From the NCBI GenBank assembly GCA_037953745.1, contig JBAKBP010001617.1, forward strand, positions 124,001-188,000: DNA of 64,000 nt, read 5' to 3'. Both the position numbers and the translations under genes were made by a program. The notes below the pieces were generated by a model. That model had not been told where the DNA came from. It saw nothing but the letters and a program-made list of their open reading frames with translations, and did not search any database. The stretch comes from Lithodes maja (taxonomy: Eukaryota; Arthropoda; Malacostraca; Decapoda; Lithodidae). Numbering within the stretch: position 1 is the stretch's first letter; every line of letters begins with the position of its first letter. Positions 54,663 to 64,000 of the stretch are shown piece by piece.

Positions 54663-55089
54663 CCCCTACTCTACTACCTCTACTACCGGAGAGTAGAGGA
54701 CAGATTTAAGGAGAGGGAGGCCCGCATGAGGAAGGTCTGTGTGGGTAACCCTAGAGATCTCTCTCCAGGAATCTCAATAACTTCCTTCTCTATGCTCCTT
54801 CCCACCATCTTTTCGTCTGTGCCCCACCAAAGGTAAGGTATACCAGTATAGCATATTGTAATTAACGATACTTAAAAGAAAATATCTTTAAGATACAACT
54901 TACCTGTTCTTATAGGTAAACCAGATATTTAACTAACATGAGACACAGCCACATACAGTAGGTAATAACTCTGAGTAGAATAGTGGAGGAGGGAGAGAGA
55001 GACAGTGGAACGAAAGGCACTGATTGATTATATACGGTATATGTGGATGAACGAATGAAGAATTATGTGCTAGATTATAGGGTATATAG

Positions 55090-57600
55090 GGGTGTGGGTG
55101 GGGGGGGGGGGTGTCTTCCCATTATGTAGTAGTAGCTAAAATTAGGATACAGAAGTGGGTGAAGAGAGCTAGAGGGAGGTGGGAGGGAGGTGGAATAGTG
55201 AAGAGGATGGAGAGGTTACAGGAGGAGATCAGGGAAAAGTTCAAGCAAGCAGTAGAAAGACAGCTAGGTAGGTTTGACTTGGAGGGTATGGAGGAAGTGG
55301 AAGAGTTGAGTAAATTGTGTAAGGAAGAGAGGTGTGCAGCATGTGAGGAGGTATGTGGAGTTGGGAGAAGATGGAGGGGAAAGTAGTGAAGGAAAGTAAG
55401 AGAAGAATAGATGAGGAATTTGGAAGGAATCTAAGTGCAAAATGGAGGGAGTGTAAGAAACTGCTCTGGAAAGAGGTCAATAAAGTGAGGGAGGGTAGCA
55501 AGGGAAGTAGTAAGGGTGTGAAAGATAAGAATGGACGAGTGTTAGCCGAGAAGCAAGAGAGAGTTGAGAGATTGAGGGAGTACTTCAACGAATTGTTGAA
55601 CGTAAGGAATGAAACGCCAGCAAACGTTGTTGGATGGGGTATGGGAGGGAGAAAAAGAGAAGTAGTGGAGGAGGAGGTGGGGATCAGGAGGTTAGAAGTG
55701 TGTGAAGACATGAACAGAGTGAAGATGGGGAAATCATCAGGAATAGATGGAGTGTGTGGGGAAATGCTGAGGTATGGTGGTGAGATAGTGATCGAATGGG
55801 TATGGAAAATGTGTAAACTAGCATGAGAGAAGGGAAGAGCGCCTGATGACTGGAAGACAGGCATAATGGTCCCCCTGTATACGGGTAAAGGGGTAAGAGG
55901 AGTGTGTGATAATCACCGGGGGATATGTCTATTATGCGTAGTAGGGAAGATGTACAGTGGGGTAGTGATCGAGAGAGAGAGCGAGAACAGAGAAATGGAT
56001 AGGTGAAAAGCACAGCGGCTTTAGGAAGGGAAGAGGATGTGTAGACCAGATTTTTGCCTTGCAATGTGTTGTGGAGAAATATCTGGAGAAGGGACAGAAG
56101 TTTTATGCGGCCTCTATGGACTTGGAGAAGGCCTATGACAGAGTTAACCCGTCCAGCCCCAGCGACGCGTCTGACGCGTCGGCGATGTATGTAACGCACA
56201 GCCCCAGAGACGCGCCTGACGCGTCACCCTAATTGCGCCGACCGTAACCTCAGGTGTAGCCACTCAAGAGGGCTCAGATTTGTATGGGAACTGTATACGT
56301 ATCCCACGCAACCGTGCCGATGGTTGAAAACTCTCAAAGTCCACGTGCGTGCGCGCGAGCGCGCAATAACCTGTTTTTTTGGGATAATTGCCTTCAATTT
56401 TTTACTCTTATAAAATCCGTTTTCGGGGGCTCTGTAGGACCATTTTTTAAGCTTTTTGAGCGGTTTTCGTGGTTTTTCCTTCATTCCTAACCCATTCGCT
56501 ATTGTTTCTGGAATAAAACCATTTTTTGAAAACCGGCCGGGTTCTGGTGCGCAAACATTACAAAACTAGCCGGGGCTCCACGGGTTAATAGAAAAGGTCT
56601 GTGGAAAGTACTGAGAATATACGGAGTAGATGGCAAGTTGCTGAAAGCAGTCAAGACCATGTATGAGGGTGCAACGGTGTCAGTACGTGTGGAGAATGAA
56701 CAGAGCGGGATCTTTGATCTGAATGTTGGGTTAAAGCAAGGGTGAGGTCATGTCCCGATGGTTGTTTAATATATATATATATATGGATGGAGTCATTAAA
56801 GAAATACAAGGAAGAGCAGTGGATGTTGGTATACCGCTGATAAGGGAAGGAAACGAGTGGAAGTTGCTTGTACTGCTGTTTGCCGATGATACAGTTTTGA
56901 TTAGCGATAGTGAAAGGGAGTTGCAGGGACTGGTAAATATGTTGGGAATAGTGTGTGAAAAACGGAATCTGAAGGTAAATGCGGGGAACAGTAATGCTAT
57001 GGTCTTTGAAAGGGGTGCAGCCACAGAGTGTGAAGTGAGACGTCAAGCTATGGAGAATGTCAGCTCATTTAAGTATTTGGGCAGTGTGTTGAGTAAATAT
57101 GGGAGTATGGATGAAGAAATGCGGGAGAGGGTGCAACAGGGGAAGAGGGTTGGAGGAAGTTGGAATGCTGAAAGCAGTAACAAGAAATAGGGTGGTCAGC
57201 ATGGAAGTAAAGAAGTCCTTTCATGACAGTGTGGTAATCCCGACATTGACTTATGGGAGCGAAGCATGGACGTTGTTGGAGAAACACAAACCAAGAGTGA
57301 GAGGGGTGGAAAAGAGTTACTTGAGAAGTGTGTGCGGAGTTACATGGAGGGATAGACAGACGAATGAGGAAGTACGAGAGCGGTGTGGTGTGGATGTAGA
57401 ATGACTAAGAGAGTGTACGAGAGTGAGGTGGAAGGATAGAGAAGGAGAGGTAGAAGGATGATGCTTAGAAGTATATGCGTGAAAGCGGTGCTGGATGGGA
57501 GGAGGGGCGTCAACTGACTGAGGACACAGGTGCATGGGGGTGCTTCGTTCGTGGCTACCCCTCCAGGGTCCCGGTGTCCGGCAATAGATAGATAAATATA
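55090..57600 (+). pseudogene. LINE family A, long RT copy
   Basis: Plus-strand non-LTR element lacking its endonuclease. Order: KWRECKKLLWKEVNKVREGS, FNELLNVRNETPANV (about 55600), KMGKSSGIDGVCGEMLRYGG (55725), PDDWKTGIMVPLYTGKG (55845), NHRGICLL, DLEKAYDRV at the catalytic motif A (56120), the nested MITE, GLWKVLRIYGVDGKLLKAVK, RVENEQSGIFDLNVGLKQG (56690), FADDTVLISDSERELQGL (56880), FKYLGSVLSKYGS, LTYGSEAWTLLEKHKPRVRG, RDRQTNEEVRERCG. Breaks: a stop after MCKLA (55825), frameshifts near 56000 and 57170, a (TA)n expansion at 56768-56783 over the LSPLLFN region, and about 75 bp lost near 57402 compared with the 548-834 copy. Confidence 0.85.
56148..56584. mobile_element. TTAA-flanked MITE splitting the LINE A RT
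   Basis: 437 bp between TTAA copies (56144-56147, 56585-56588). Ends CCCGTCCAGCCCC and, inverted, CCCGTGGAGCCCC. Subterminal direct repeats with CAGCCCCAG.GACGCG and CTGACGCGTC at 56155 and 56202 look like transposase-binding sites. The LINE frame resumes across one TTAA between the motif A block and the GLWKVLRIYG block. Confidence 0.85.
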
Positions 57601-57659
57601 TAGAAGAGTTAGAGGAGCAACTGAAAACAGATGATGGTAAGAGGATGGATATCTCATTA

Positions 57660-57965
57660 GTTTACATATGAGGAGTAATATCAGAGATAATAGCAGAACT
57701 TAACTGAAAAGAAAGGTACATCCGAATAATGCAACTGGGCGAGGACTTGAAATAGAGGCAGTATAAGCTGAGTATCTCAAAACAGGCGGAGAAAATTAAA
57801 CAAGCTGTGCATACAAGTTTTAAAACGAGCCAGAGAAAGGGGCGAGGGAACGCGAAAGTGGTCCCGGAATATAAGAATTGAAACTTTACAGGTTTCTGTT
57901 CGGGCTTTGTCTCGAATCGGCCACCCCCAGCAATGGGGTGTGCGCCTGAGTATATACATACATAC
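57660..57965. repeat. Unclassified repeat-like segment
   Basis: Minus frame with GAHPIAGGGRFETKPEQKPV in a 101-codon ORF, overlapping another frame of similar content. I suspect a dispersed element 3' region but cannot name it. Confidence 0.3.
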
Positions 57966-58059
57966 ATATATACAGTACAAGAATGATGGGCAAGAATCGG
58001 AGTACCGTACTGGAAAAAATATATGCATTGTGTGGTAGTTTAAAAGGCTACGAACTACA

Positions 58060-58395
58060 GGGTTTGTCTTCCTATGTGCATGAAGGAGACAAAAGGCAAA
58101 GCTGCCTGTAACAAGCGCCCCCCCCCCCCCCCCCCCCCCAGGTTGAAAGAGTGCTAGAGGACCAATATCAAGGTGCGTTAGAGGTAATTTCGGTGTCTTG
58201 GAAAGATGTGTGGTGCGCTTGTTACGTATAGTGAAATTAATAGGAAGAGGTGTTTGTGGGAGTTAGCTGGATTACTCTCTGTGTAGGTGAGGCACAAATA
58301 GAAACAGTGGGGGAAGCCAGGCAAATGAAACAGGAGTTCCAGCTACTCCTTATCATATGCTTGTATATGCGTGTATTGAGCATTTCTGGCAAGGT
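58060..58395. repeat. Dispersed repeat family R, copy 2, with poly-C
   Basis: Partner of 52080-52395. Contains about 28 C (58112-58139) where copy 1 has ccccc. Its right end abuts the 3' tail of LINE B. Confidence 0.6.
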
Positions 58396-58630
58396 TTATG
58401 GCAAAGGAGTACAAAGGAGTACAAAGGAGTACAAAGGAAATCAAGCAACAACAGATCTAGTGACCCTTCTAGGCTGCTTGTCCTCCAAAACACTGAGGAT
58501 CAAGTGTCCAAACAGTGGTTTAGAGTGGGTAAGGGAACATTGGAAAGGGAACTACTGCCCTGCCACTAACGTGGCAGGACTAGGAAGTTAGTAGGGGACA
58601 TATGGGTTAGTAACTGAGGGGAGGATAAAG

Positions 58631-61369
58631 TTATTCATTTACAAACGCAGTCAGTCGCGGGTTTGATGCGAGATATTTGTCTAGGCGGAATTTAAATGAA
58701 TCAACGGTGCTGCAGTCTATAACGTTTCGGGGAAGCCCATTCCACAAGTTGACAACTCGATTGAAGAAGAAATTCTTAGATTCGTGCGAGTTAAAAGATT
58801 TACCAATAATTTTGCAACCGTTTCCCCGTGTGTAATTAGATTGGTCGATAGTGAAGTACTTACTACAGTTCATATTGTCGATGCCTTTGATGATTTTGAA
58901 CACTTGAATTAAGTCGCCTCTTAATCTGCGCTGGGTTAAAAGGAAATAGATTTAATTCTCTAAGACGCTCTTCGTATGGTTTGTTCTTTAGGCTAGGTAT
59001 CATTTTGGGAACTCTACGTTGAACTCGTTCTAGCTTGTTTATATCTTTTTGGTAATAAGGGCACCAGGATTGAACGCAGTATTCCAGAAGAGGGCGGACT
59101 AAGGAATTGTAAAGGGTTAGGATAACTTCTTTGGATTTATGCTCAAATGACCTGCCTATAAAGCCAATTATTTTGTTTGCCTTCTTAACAACTTCTGAAC
59201 ATTGTTGACTCGGTTTTAGGTTACTCGATATTGTTACTCCCAGATCAGTTTCTCTGTTTACATTCTTAAGCTGTGTGCCATTCATCGAATAGTTTGCTTT
59301 CTCATTTAGGTATCCGACATGTAGTACTTTACATTTATCCGCATTGAAACTCATTTGCCAAATTTGGGCCCAACATGACAATTTATCTAGATTGTGTTGC
59401 ATATCGTCAACTTGTTCTTTTGAGAGTACGCTATTTGCAATTTTTGTATCGTCAGCAAATTTTGAGATGTGCAGGTGAGACCCTCATCTATGTCGTTGAT
59501 GTAAATTAGAAAGAGAATTGGTCCTAGTACCGATCCCTGGGGTACCCCGCTACTTACATTGGTCCATTTAGATGCCTTACCGTTTATGACTACTCTTTGC
59601 TTTCTGTTGTTGAGCCAATTTTCTATCCATTTCAACACACCGTCTTGTATTCCATGCGCTTTTAGTTTTAGCAGTAAACGTTTGTGGGGAACTTTGTCAA
59701 AGGCCTTTTGAAAATCAAGGTATATAATATCTACAGCTTTACTCTCATCGTAGAGGTTGAGGATATCGTGGAAGAAGTCTAAGAGGTTTGTTAAACAGGA
59801 ACGTTTTTTACGAAAGCCGTGTTGAGTATCTTTAAGTATGTTATTTTCCTCTAAGTGATTTACGAGTCTGTCTCGTATGACCGTTTCTAGCATTTTACAT
59901 ACAACTGAGGTTAAGCTAATTGGACGATAGTTACTGGGTAGGGATTTGCTGCCTTTTTTGAATATCGGTGTTACGTTGGCTAGCTTCCACTGATCAGGCA
60001 TAGTTCCAGACTGCAAGGATTTATTGAATAGTAATGTCAGTGGTTTGGAGAGCTCATTCTTAGCTTCCTTTAGAACTCTAGGCGAGATTGTATCAGGTCC
60101 TGGCGTTTTATTTACTTTGATTTATCTAAACAATTCAATACTTCTCTCTCTGTAACGGTGATATTGCTTAGAACATCTGAATTATCAATCTGAATCGGCG
60201 ATGGTGTAGGGATATCACTGAGGTCTTCGGTTGTAAAAACTGATGCAAAGAAGGTATTGAGGGCATTACTCCATTTGTACTTCGTCTTTGGTGTATTCTC
60301 CTCTTTCATCGACTAACGGTCCAACAGTTGAAGTAACTACTTTTTTCTTTTTGATATAACTATAGAATTCTTTCGGGTTTGTTTTACTTTGATTCGCAAT
60401 ATGTAACTCTAAGGTCTTTTTACTTTGCTTAATTAACTTTTTGGCTTTGCGTCGTAGCTCTACAAATTTCACCCGTTCTTCGTCATTTTGTGAGGATTTT
60501 AATCTATCATTAGCAAATTTTTTAGCAAGCAGGCAGTTTGAAATATCTTTATTCCACCATTTGGGCTTATATTATGGCCTGGACGCCGTATTTTCGATGG
60601 TATGCAGTCTTGCACTGCTTTTAGGTAAGTGGTTTCGAATAACTTCCAAGATGTATTTATGTCGTTATTGTTAATTAAAAGCTCCAGTCAGTTTCTTTAA
60701 ACATAGCTCTAAGTTTATGGAAGTTTGCTTTCTTGAAATTAGGGACTTTTTCGATGCTACTATTTGGTTCGTTACTAGTAAACTTTAAAGTGAAAGTTAT
60801 CGTACGATGGTCGCTGTTACTGAATTCATCACCAACATTCAAATTCTCTATCAATTCTTCTTTTGTTGCAAGTACAATGTCAAGAACGTTATTACCACGG
60901 GTCGGCGTTCGAACAAATTGATAAAGCGAACTCTCTTGCAAGTTCGTATACAAGTCATGTCCGGAGTGTGAAGTAAGAGTATCGCCCCACTTGGTCACAG
61001 GTAAATTAAAGTCGCCAAAATTACGGTATCTTGTGAGTTACTTACATCTGCAATTTGTTCGTAAATTTCTCGGTCAGTTTGCACTGATTGAGCTGGAGGT
61101 CTGTATATTAACGCAAGTATTATTTTTGTACCTTTATTATTCTTTATTAGCACAAAAGATGTGTCGACGTTCACAATTTGAGGTTTTGACACGAGGGTCG
61201 GGTTAAGACTTTCTTTGATATAAAATAAAACGCCACCTCCATTTTTATTTATTCGGCTGTTCTCAAACATTACATAACCGGGAAGTGAATACTCTGCTAA
61301 AAAGTCTCTATCTTCTGTATTGAGCCAAGATTCTGTTATGCCAATCACATCATAATTTTCTGTAAACAC
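58631..61369 (-). pseudogene. LINE B ORF2: endonuclease and reverse transcriptase
   Basis: APE-type endonuclease: YDVIGITESWLNTE (61350), GGGVLFYIKESLN, LALIYRPP, then after a frameshift (about 60995) TKWGDTLTSH, LDIVLATKEELIEN and SNSDHRTITF with the SDH motif (60850). Connector NQSKTNPKEFYSYIKKKK, ITVTEREVLNCLDKSK. RT: PIFKKGSKSLPSNYRPISLT (59950), LDFQKAFDKVPHKRLLLKLK (59720), SGVPQGSVLGPILFLIYIND (59530), FADDTK (59450, in the next frame because one base is missing just before it), then GYL-type thumb and ETDLGVTISSNLKPSQQC, LERVQRRVPKMI and the C-terminus to 58631. At least six frameshifts. Confidence 0.85.
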
Positions 61370-61596
61370 TAGTTCCTCTAAATCTGAAAATTTATTGCGT
61401 ATGCTACGAGCGTTTGCATAGAAAACCTTTAAAGTGCGGTTTTAGAACTCGCATTACGTTCTTTCATCGAATTTTTGGTTCTGGTCGGATCTACATTTAC
61501 ATTCATGGCTGTCCTCGGTCCTCGGTCGTTATCCCTGACGGTTTTGAATTTGGTCGTGTTGGTGGAGATTTATCCAAATTCGCGGTTCTTGACGGA

Positions 61597-62640
61597 TTAG
61601 TATTTAATTCCTTTGTAGGTTGCCGTCCTCGCTGTCTTCGGTCCTCCTTCCTGGTTGTCCTGTGCTGAGTCGATTTCTTCTCCGAAAATCTTCACCGCAT
61701 CGTTGAGAAGACGCCCAAAACGTGCTGCTCCCACCTGGTTCAGATGAACTCCATCGTCCGAAAACAAATAGTCATCGAAGTAGAAATTGTCCCAGGTGTC
61801 GACGAATCCCACGTTCTCCTTCCTGCAGAGGTTTGCTAGACAAACGATTTGTGCTGGTGGCTATGTTGTAAAATCGGCTCTCTACACCGAGCCGGGGGAC
61901 GATTCCTGAGACGATGATCCTTGATGACTTCTCCTTAAACGACTTGATCAGCTGCTGGTACTTTAAAAGCAAATCTTCCGACCGGGTTCGCTGCACATCG
62001 TTGGATCCAACGTGGATGACGTACATTGTATTAGCAGGGGCCAGCTTTGATACTTCGTCAACTGCTGCAACTACGTCATCCACACCACCACCAGGGATAC
62101 AAAAACGCTTCCTGGTCTTAGGTGCCCTGGCGCAAAACTCTGTGAGCTGACCACGTATCATCGAGTCTCCCACGAGCCGGACTTCTTCTATTTCCTCTTC
62201 GTCATCTGAGTCTGCGAGTATCTGGAAACGGTTTTGACACTCGGTAATCGGTATGTGTTTCCTGGTCTTGGGGCAAACGTTGTCCTCACGACACGGAAGT
62301 TGTCTTGAGGGGGAAGAGAGTCACTATTTGTATCTTGAGTATCGGATACATCAGCTGAAGTGGCTACTGTAGGCGTTGAATTGTTGGCAGTTGACGTTGG
62401 GGCGTTGGTGGCTGCTGGAGTTGCGGTGACAATTGAAGTTTGTGGTACTCCAACGTTGAGTGTTACAAACTCTTGGAGTGATTCCCAGCTTCATGGTGAG
62501 GACGTTGATCTTGTTGTAGGCTTCGTCTAATTTCACTGTAAATTCTCTCGTTGCTGGCAGAGCCGGCAGTCTTGAAGATCGATAGTAGCAAACATGGACT
62601 CACCAAACCTACCGGCGCAGTTCGCACAAGCGCGAGGCAT
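61597..62640 (-). pseudogene. LINE B ORF1: zinc finger plus SGNH/GDSL esterase
   Basis: Starts at ATG 62640 with MPRACANCAGRFGE...DCRLCQQ, two CxxC pairs as in PHD/RING-type fingers. A helical segment LDEAYNKINVLTMKLGI follows after a one-base shift (about 62540). The esterase block has its catalytic motifs: GDSM (Ser, about 62167), VGSNDV (Gly-x-Asn-Asp, about 62010) and DGVHLNQVG (Asp-x-x-His, about 61740). A frameshift near 61800 separates the last motif. CR1 ORF1 esterases are thought to act on lipids or membranes; their role in retrotransposition is unresolved. All catalytic residues are present. Confidence 0.82.
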
Positions 62641-62654
62641 GGTGACAGTCACTT

Positions 62655-62760
62655 TCTTCAGATCACTTCACTCACTTAAAAAACAATTCACTCACTTTAA
62701 AAACAATTCACTCACTTTAAAACACTTCACTCACTTTAAAAACACTTCAATCACTTCAAC
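62655..62760. repeat. 18-bp TTCACTCACTTTAAAAAC tandem repeats
   Basis: About five units just upstream of the ORF1 start; possibly the 5' UTR of LINE B. Confidence 0.85.
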
Positions 62761-62992
62761 CGAAAACAAATATGCTGAAATACGCAGAAATAGGTTATCA
62801 GGGGTGATAGCCTAACCGAAAACAAAAATGTTGAGATACGCAGAATTAGGCTTCCAGGGGCGATAGCCTAACCAAAAGTTTTTTTTTAAATTGAAATACG
62901 CAATAATAGGCTACCAGCGTTGAATAGCCTAACCGAAAATAATAAAATTGAAATTCGCAGAAATAGGCTACCAGGTGTGATAACCTAACCTT
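62760..62992. repeat. About 57-60-bp tandem repeats, four units
   Basis: Units run from ccgaaaacaaa...aatacgcagaaataggc to ...gatagcctaac, diverged by indels (a poly-T in unit 3). May be 5' UTR subrepeats of LINE B or an older satellite. Confidence 0.8.
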
Positions 62993-63295
62993 AAACAAAT
63001 ATATGTATAACAGAATATGTAACTAAATATACAATTCACCAAATAGAGATTATATAAAAATAAAGTGTGACTGCACACAAGGGGTTAATATACTGTGTCA
63101 AACAGATGGACCTGGTGTCACTGTAGCCTAGTAAAGCAGTAGCCTACTCTTTTTAGATAAAAAAAGTGTATCAGTCAAAGGTTATTACAAGAACGTGCAA
63201 GCAACAACTAAAATTACAGATATATACTGTATAGCTACAGTAGGATACTAAATACAATATCTACAAGAGTTAATAATAAAACAGATTGGCTGGCT

Positions 63296-63358
63296 ATAGG
63301 CTAGGCTAGGTTTGGGTTAGGTCAAAAGCTTGGCAGGTTGGGTTAGGCTAGGTTAGTT
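63296..63358. repeat. Degenerate TTAGG/CTAGG stretch
   Basis: ggctaggctaggtttgggtt and gggttaggctaggttag. The arthropod telomere unit is TTAGG, but exact units are few here. 62993-63295 and 63359-63500 show nothing I can name. Confidence 0.4.
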
Positions 63359-63513
63359 TGTACAAATACCACCCTTAGCTTAAAGTAAAATCAGTCTGAG
63401 GAGAAAAAGTCAAGAATATATCCTAGGGGGAAAAGATAAATGAATGCACTTAAATTTGGTACAAAATTTGCTGGAATTTAATGTATAATCCCCCCAAAAG
63501 GTTTGTTTACAAA

Positions 63514-63542
63514 ATGGCGTCGGCGTTAGTCTCTGTAGGCAG
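63514..63542 (+). CDS. Possible short first coding exon
   Basis: ATGGCGTCGGCGTTAGTCTC... encodes MASALVSVG and then meets a consensus donor AG|GTTAGT. The ATG lies in CAAAATGGCGTC, close to the YY1-type initiator motif. Host genes often start this way, but no second exon lies in the window. Confidence 0.25.
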
Positions 63543-63713
63543 GTTAGTTAGTAAACAATATTGTTTATTAGCAAATTAATATGCAAAGCTTTACTTACAT
63601 ACAAGGCAGTTAAATAGATACTTACTACAGTAGGTAATGGGTAAAATTAGGGGCTACGATTTTATATAAAATAGTAATAAGAGAGCGTTTGTTTACAAAG
63701 CAAAACAAAACAA

Positions 63714-63733
63714 TAGATGGCGCTAGTGGCGCC
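63714..63733. promoter_or_regulatory. CTCF-like motif TAGATGGCGCTAGTGGCGCC
   Basis: Two GTGGCGC/ATGGCGC cores, similar to the insect CTCF core (AGRTGGCGC). Found by eye; AT-rich context makes it stand out. Confidence 0.25.
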
Positions 63734-63919
63734 CTGTCCGAGCAGGAGTCTTGTGATAAACACAAAGTTTATCAGTCAATACACAGCGAAATATCGTGCA
63801 GTGTTACTTACTAAGCTACAGGATGGTTAAACGTGCTCTTAACCACCTTCATGCACAAGAATGAAGAGGATGAGTAGTTAATACTCAAATTATGATCGAT
63901 ATCGTGAGAGCGTTGACAG

Positions 63920-63950
63920 AGCGTCTGCAGCGTCTGGCGCTGCAGACGCT
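63920..63950. repeat. Perfect 13-bp inverted repeat, GC-rich
   Basis: AGCGTCTGCAGCG and CGCTGCAGACGCT with a 5-bp spacer, inside a longer CTGCAGCG-rich block (63910-63972). Similar in style to MITE subterminal repeats; the element would continue outside the window. Confidence 0.7.
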
Positions 63951-64000
63951 GCAGCGTCCTGCAGCGCCCTCCTCTCTGCCCCCCCCCTCCTACTCCCCCT

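Larger units (their letters stand above)
58396..62640 (-). mobile_element. LINE family B, near full-length CR1-like element
   Basis: 4.2 kb on the minus strand with ORF1 (zinc finger, esterase), ORF2 (endonuclease, RT), a 3' UTR with hairpin CTGCCAC-TAAC-GTGGCAG (58560-58577) and a decanucleotide tail (CCTTTGTACT)n at 58396-58440. ORF1 with an SGNH esterase identifies the CR1 clade. Almost identical to the 5'-truncated copy at 835-1325 over the shared part, so the family has been active recently although this copy has many frameshifts. Confidence 0.88.

Noticed and set aside
63296..63358. Interstitial telomere
   Set aside because: Only a few TTAGG units among CTAGG; not a continuous array.

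Overview
Organism and general character. This is eukaryotic, almost certainly animal DNA. It has spliced genes with GT-AG introns, CR1-like LINEs, a tRNA-derived SINE, Ty3/gypsy elements, TTAA-flanked MITEs and very abundant satellites and microsatellites. The mix (Mag-type gypsy, CR1 with an esterase ORF1, (TA)n and (CT)n everywhere, TTAGG-like stretches) fits an arthropod, most likely a decapod crustacean. That placement is inference. Almost nothing in the window is host coding sequence; it is a heavily nested repeat landscape.

Layout. 1-3.74 kb: a three-exon minus-strand MADF/Myb-like gene with a TATA box, possibly the accessory gene of a Harbinger-like transposon; its second intron carries three LINE fragments. 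3.74-6.5 kb: decayed LINEs, one split by a tRNA-derived SINE. 6.8-12.7 kb: a 6-kb satellite of 30/28-bp units. 12.8-16.5 kb: noncoding with MITE fragments and hairpins. 16.6-18.0 kb: a Tc1/mariner-like element with about 350-bp inverted arms and a transposase relic. 18.3-20.0 kb: a fold-back element with a 37-bp array and hammerhead-like motifs in both arms. 20.3-25.6 kb: a complete but decayed Mag-like Ty3/gypsy element (201-bp LTRs, TSD TTCAG) with its integrase split by a TTAA MITE.

26.1-41.0 kb is the most remarkable region. A MITE contains a 17-bp tandem array, and inside that array sits a 14-kb tandem gypsy element, LTR-internal-LTR-internal-LTR, flanked by a single CTAT duplication. 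Its one long ORF fuses Gag, protease, a gutted integrase and RNase H, with integrase BEFORE RNase H and no RT palm. Two opposite-orientation copies of another TTAA MITE sit in its left unit. 41-45.8 kb: mostly unrecognised noncoding DNA. 45.8-49.3 kb: a 54-bp tandem array split by a solo LTR related to the 14-kb element (TSD TGAC). 49.5-54.7 kb: MITEs, minisatellites and a possible type II membrane-protein exon. 55.1-57.6 kb: a LINE with its RT split by a TTAA MITE. 58.1-62.7 kb: a near full-length CR1-like LINE with an SGNH/GDSL esterase ORF1. 62.7-64 kb: tandem repeats and a possible promoter/first exon.

How the parts relate. Transposable elements here are nested up to four deep, and host-site duplications allow the order of events to be read. 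TTAA-type MITEs repeatedly land inside retrotransposon coding regions, leaving reading frames that resume across one TTAA. The gypsy tandem dimer and the related solo LTR both lie inside tandem arrays. No autonomous, intact transposon is present: each element shows stops, frameshifts, lost catalytic residues or missing domains.
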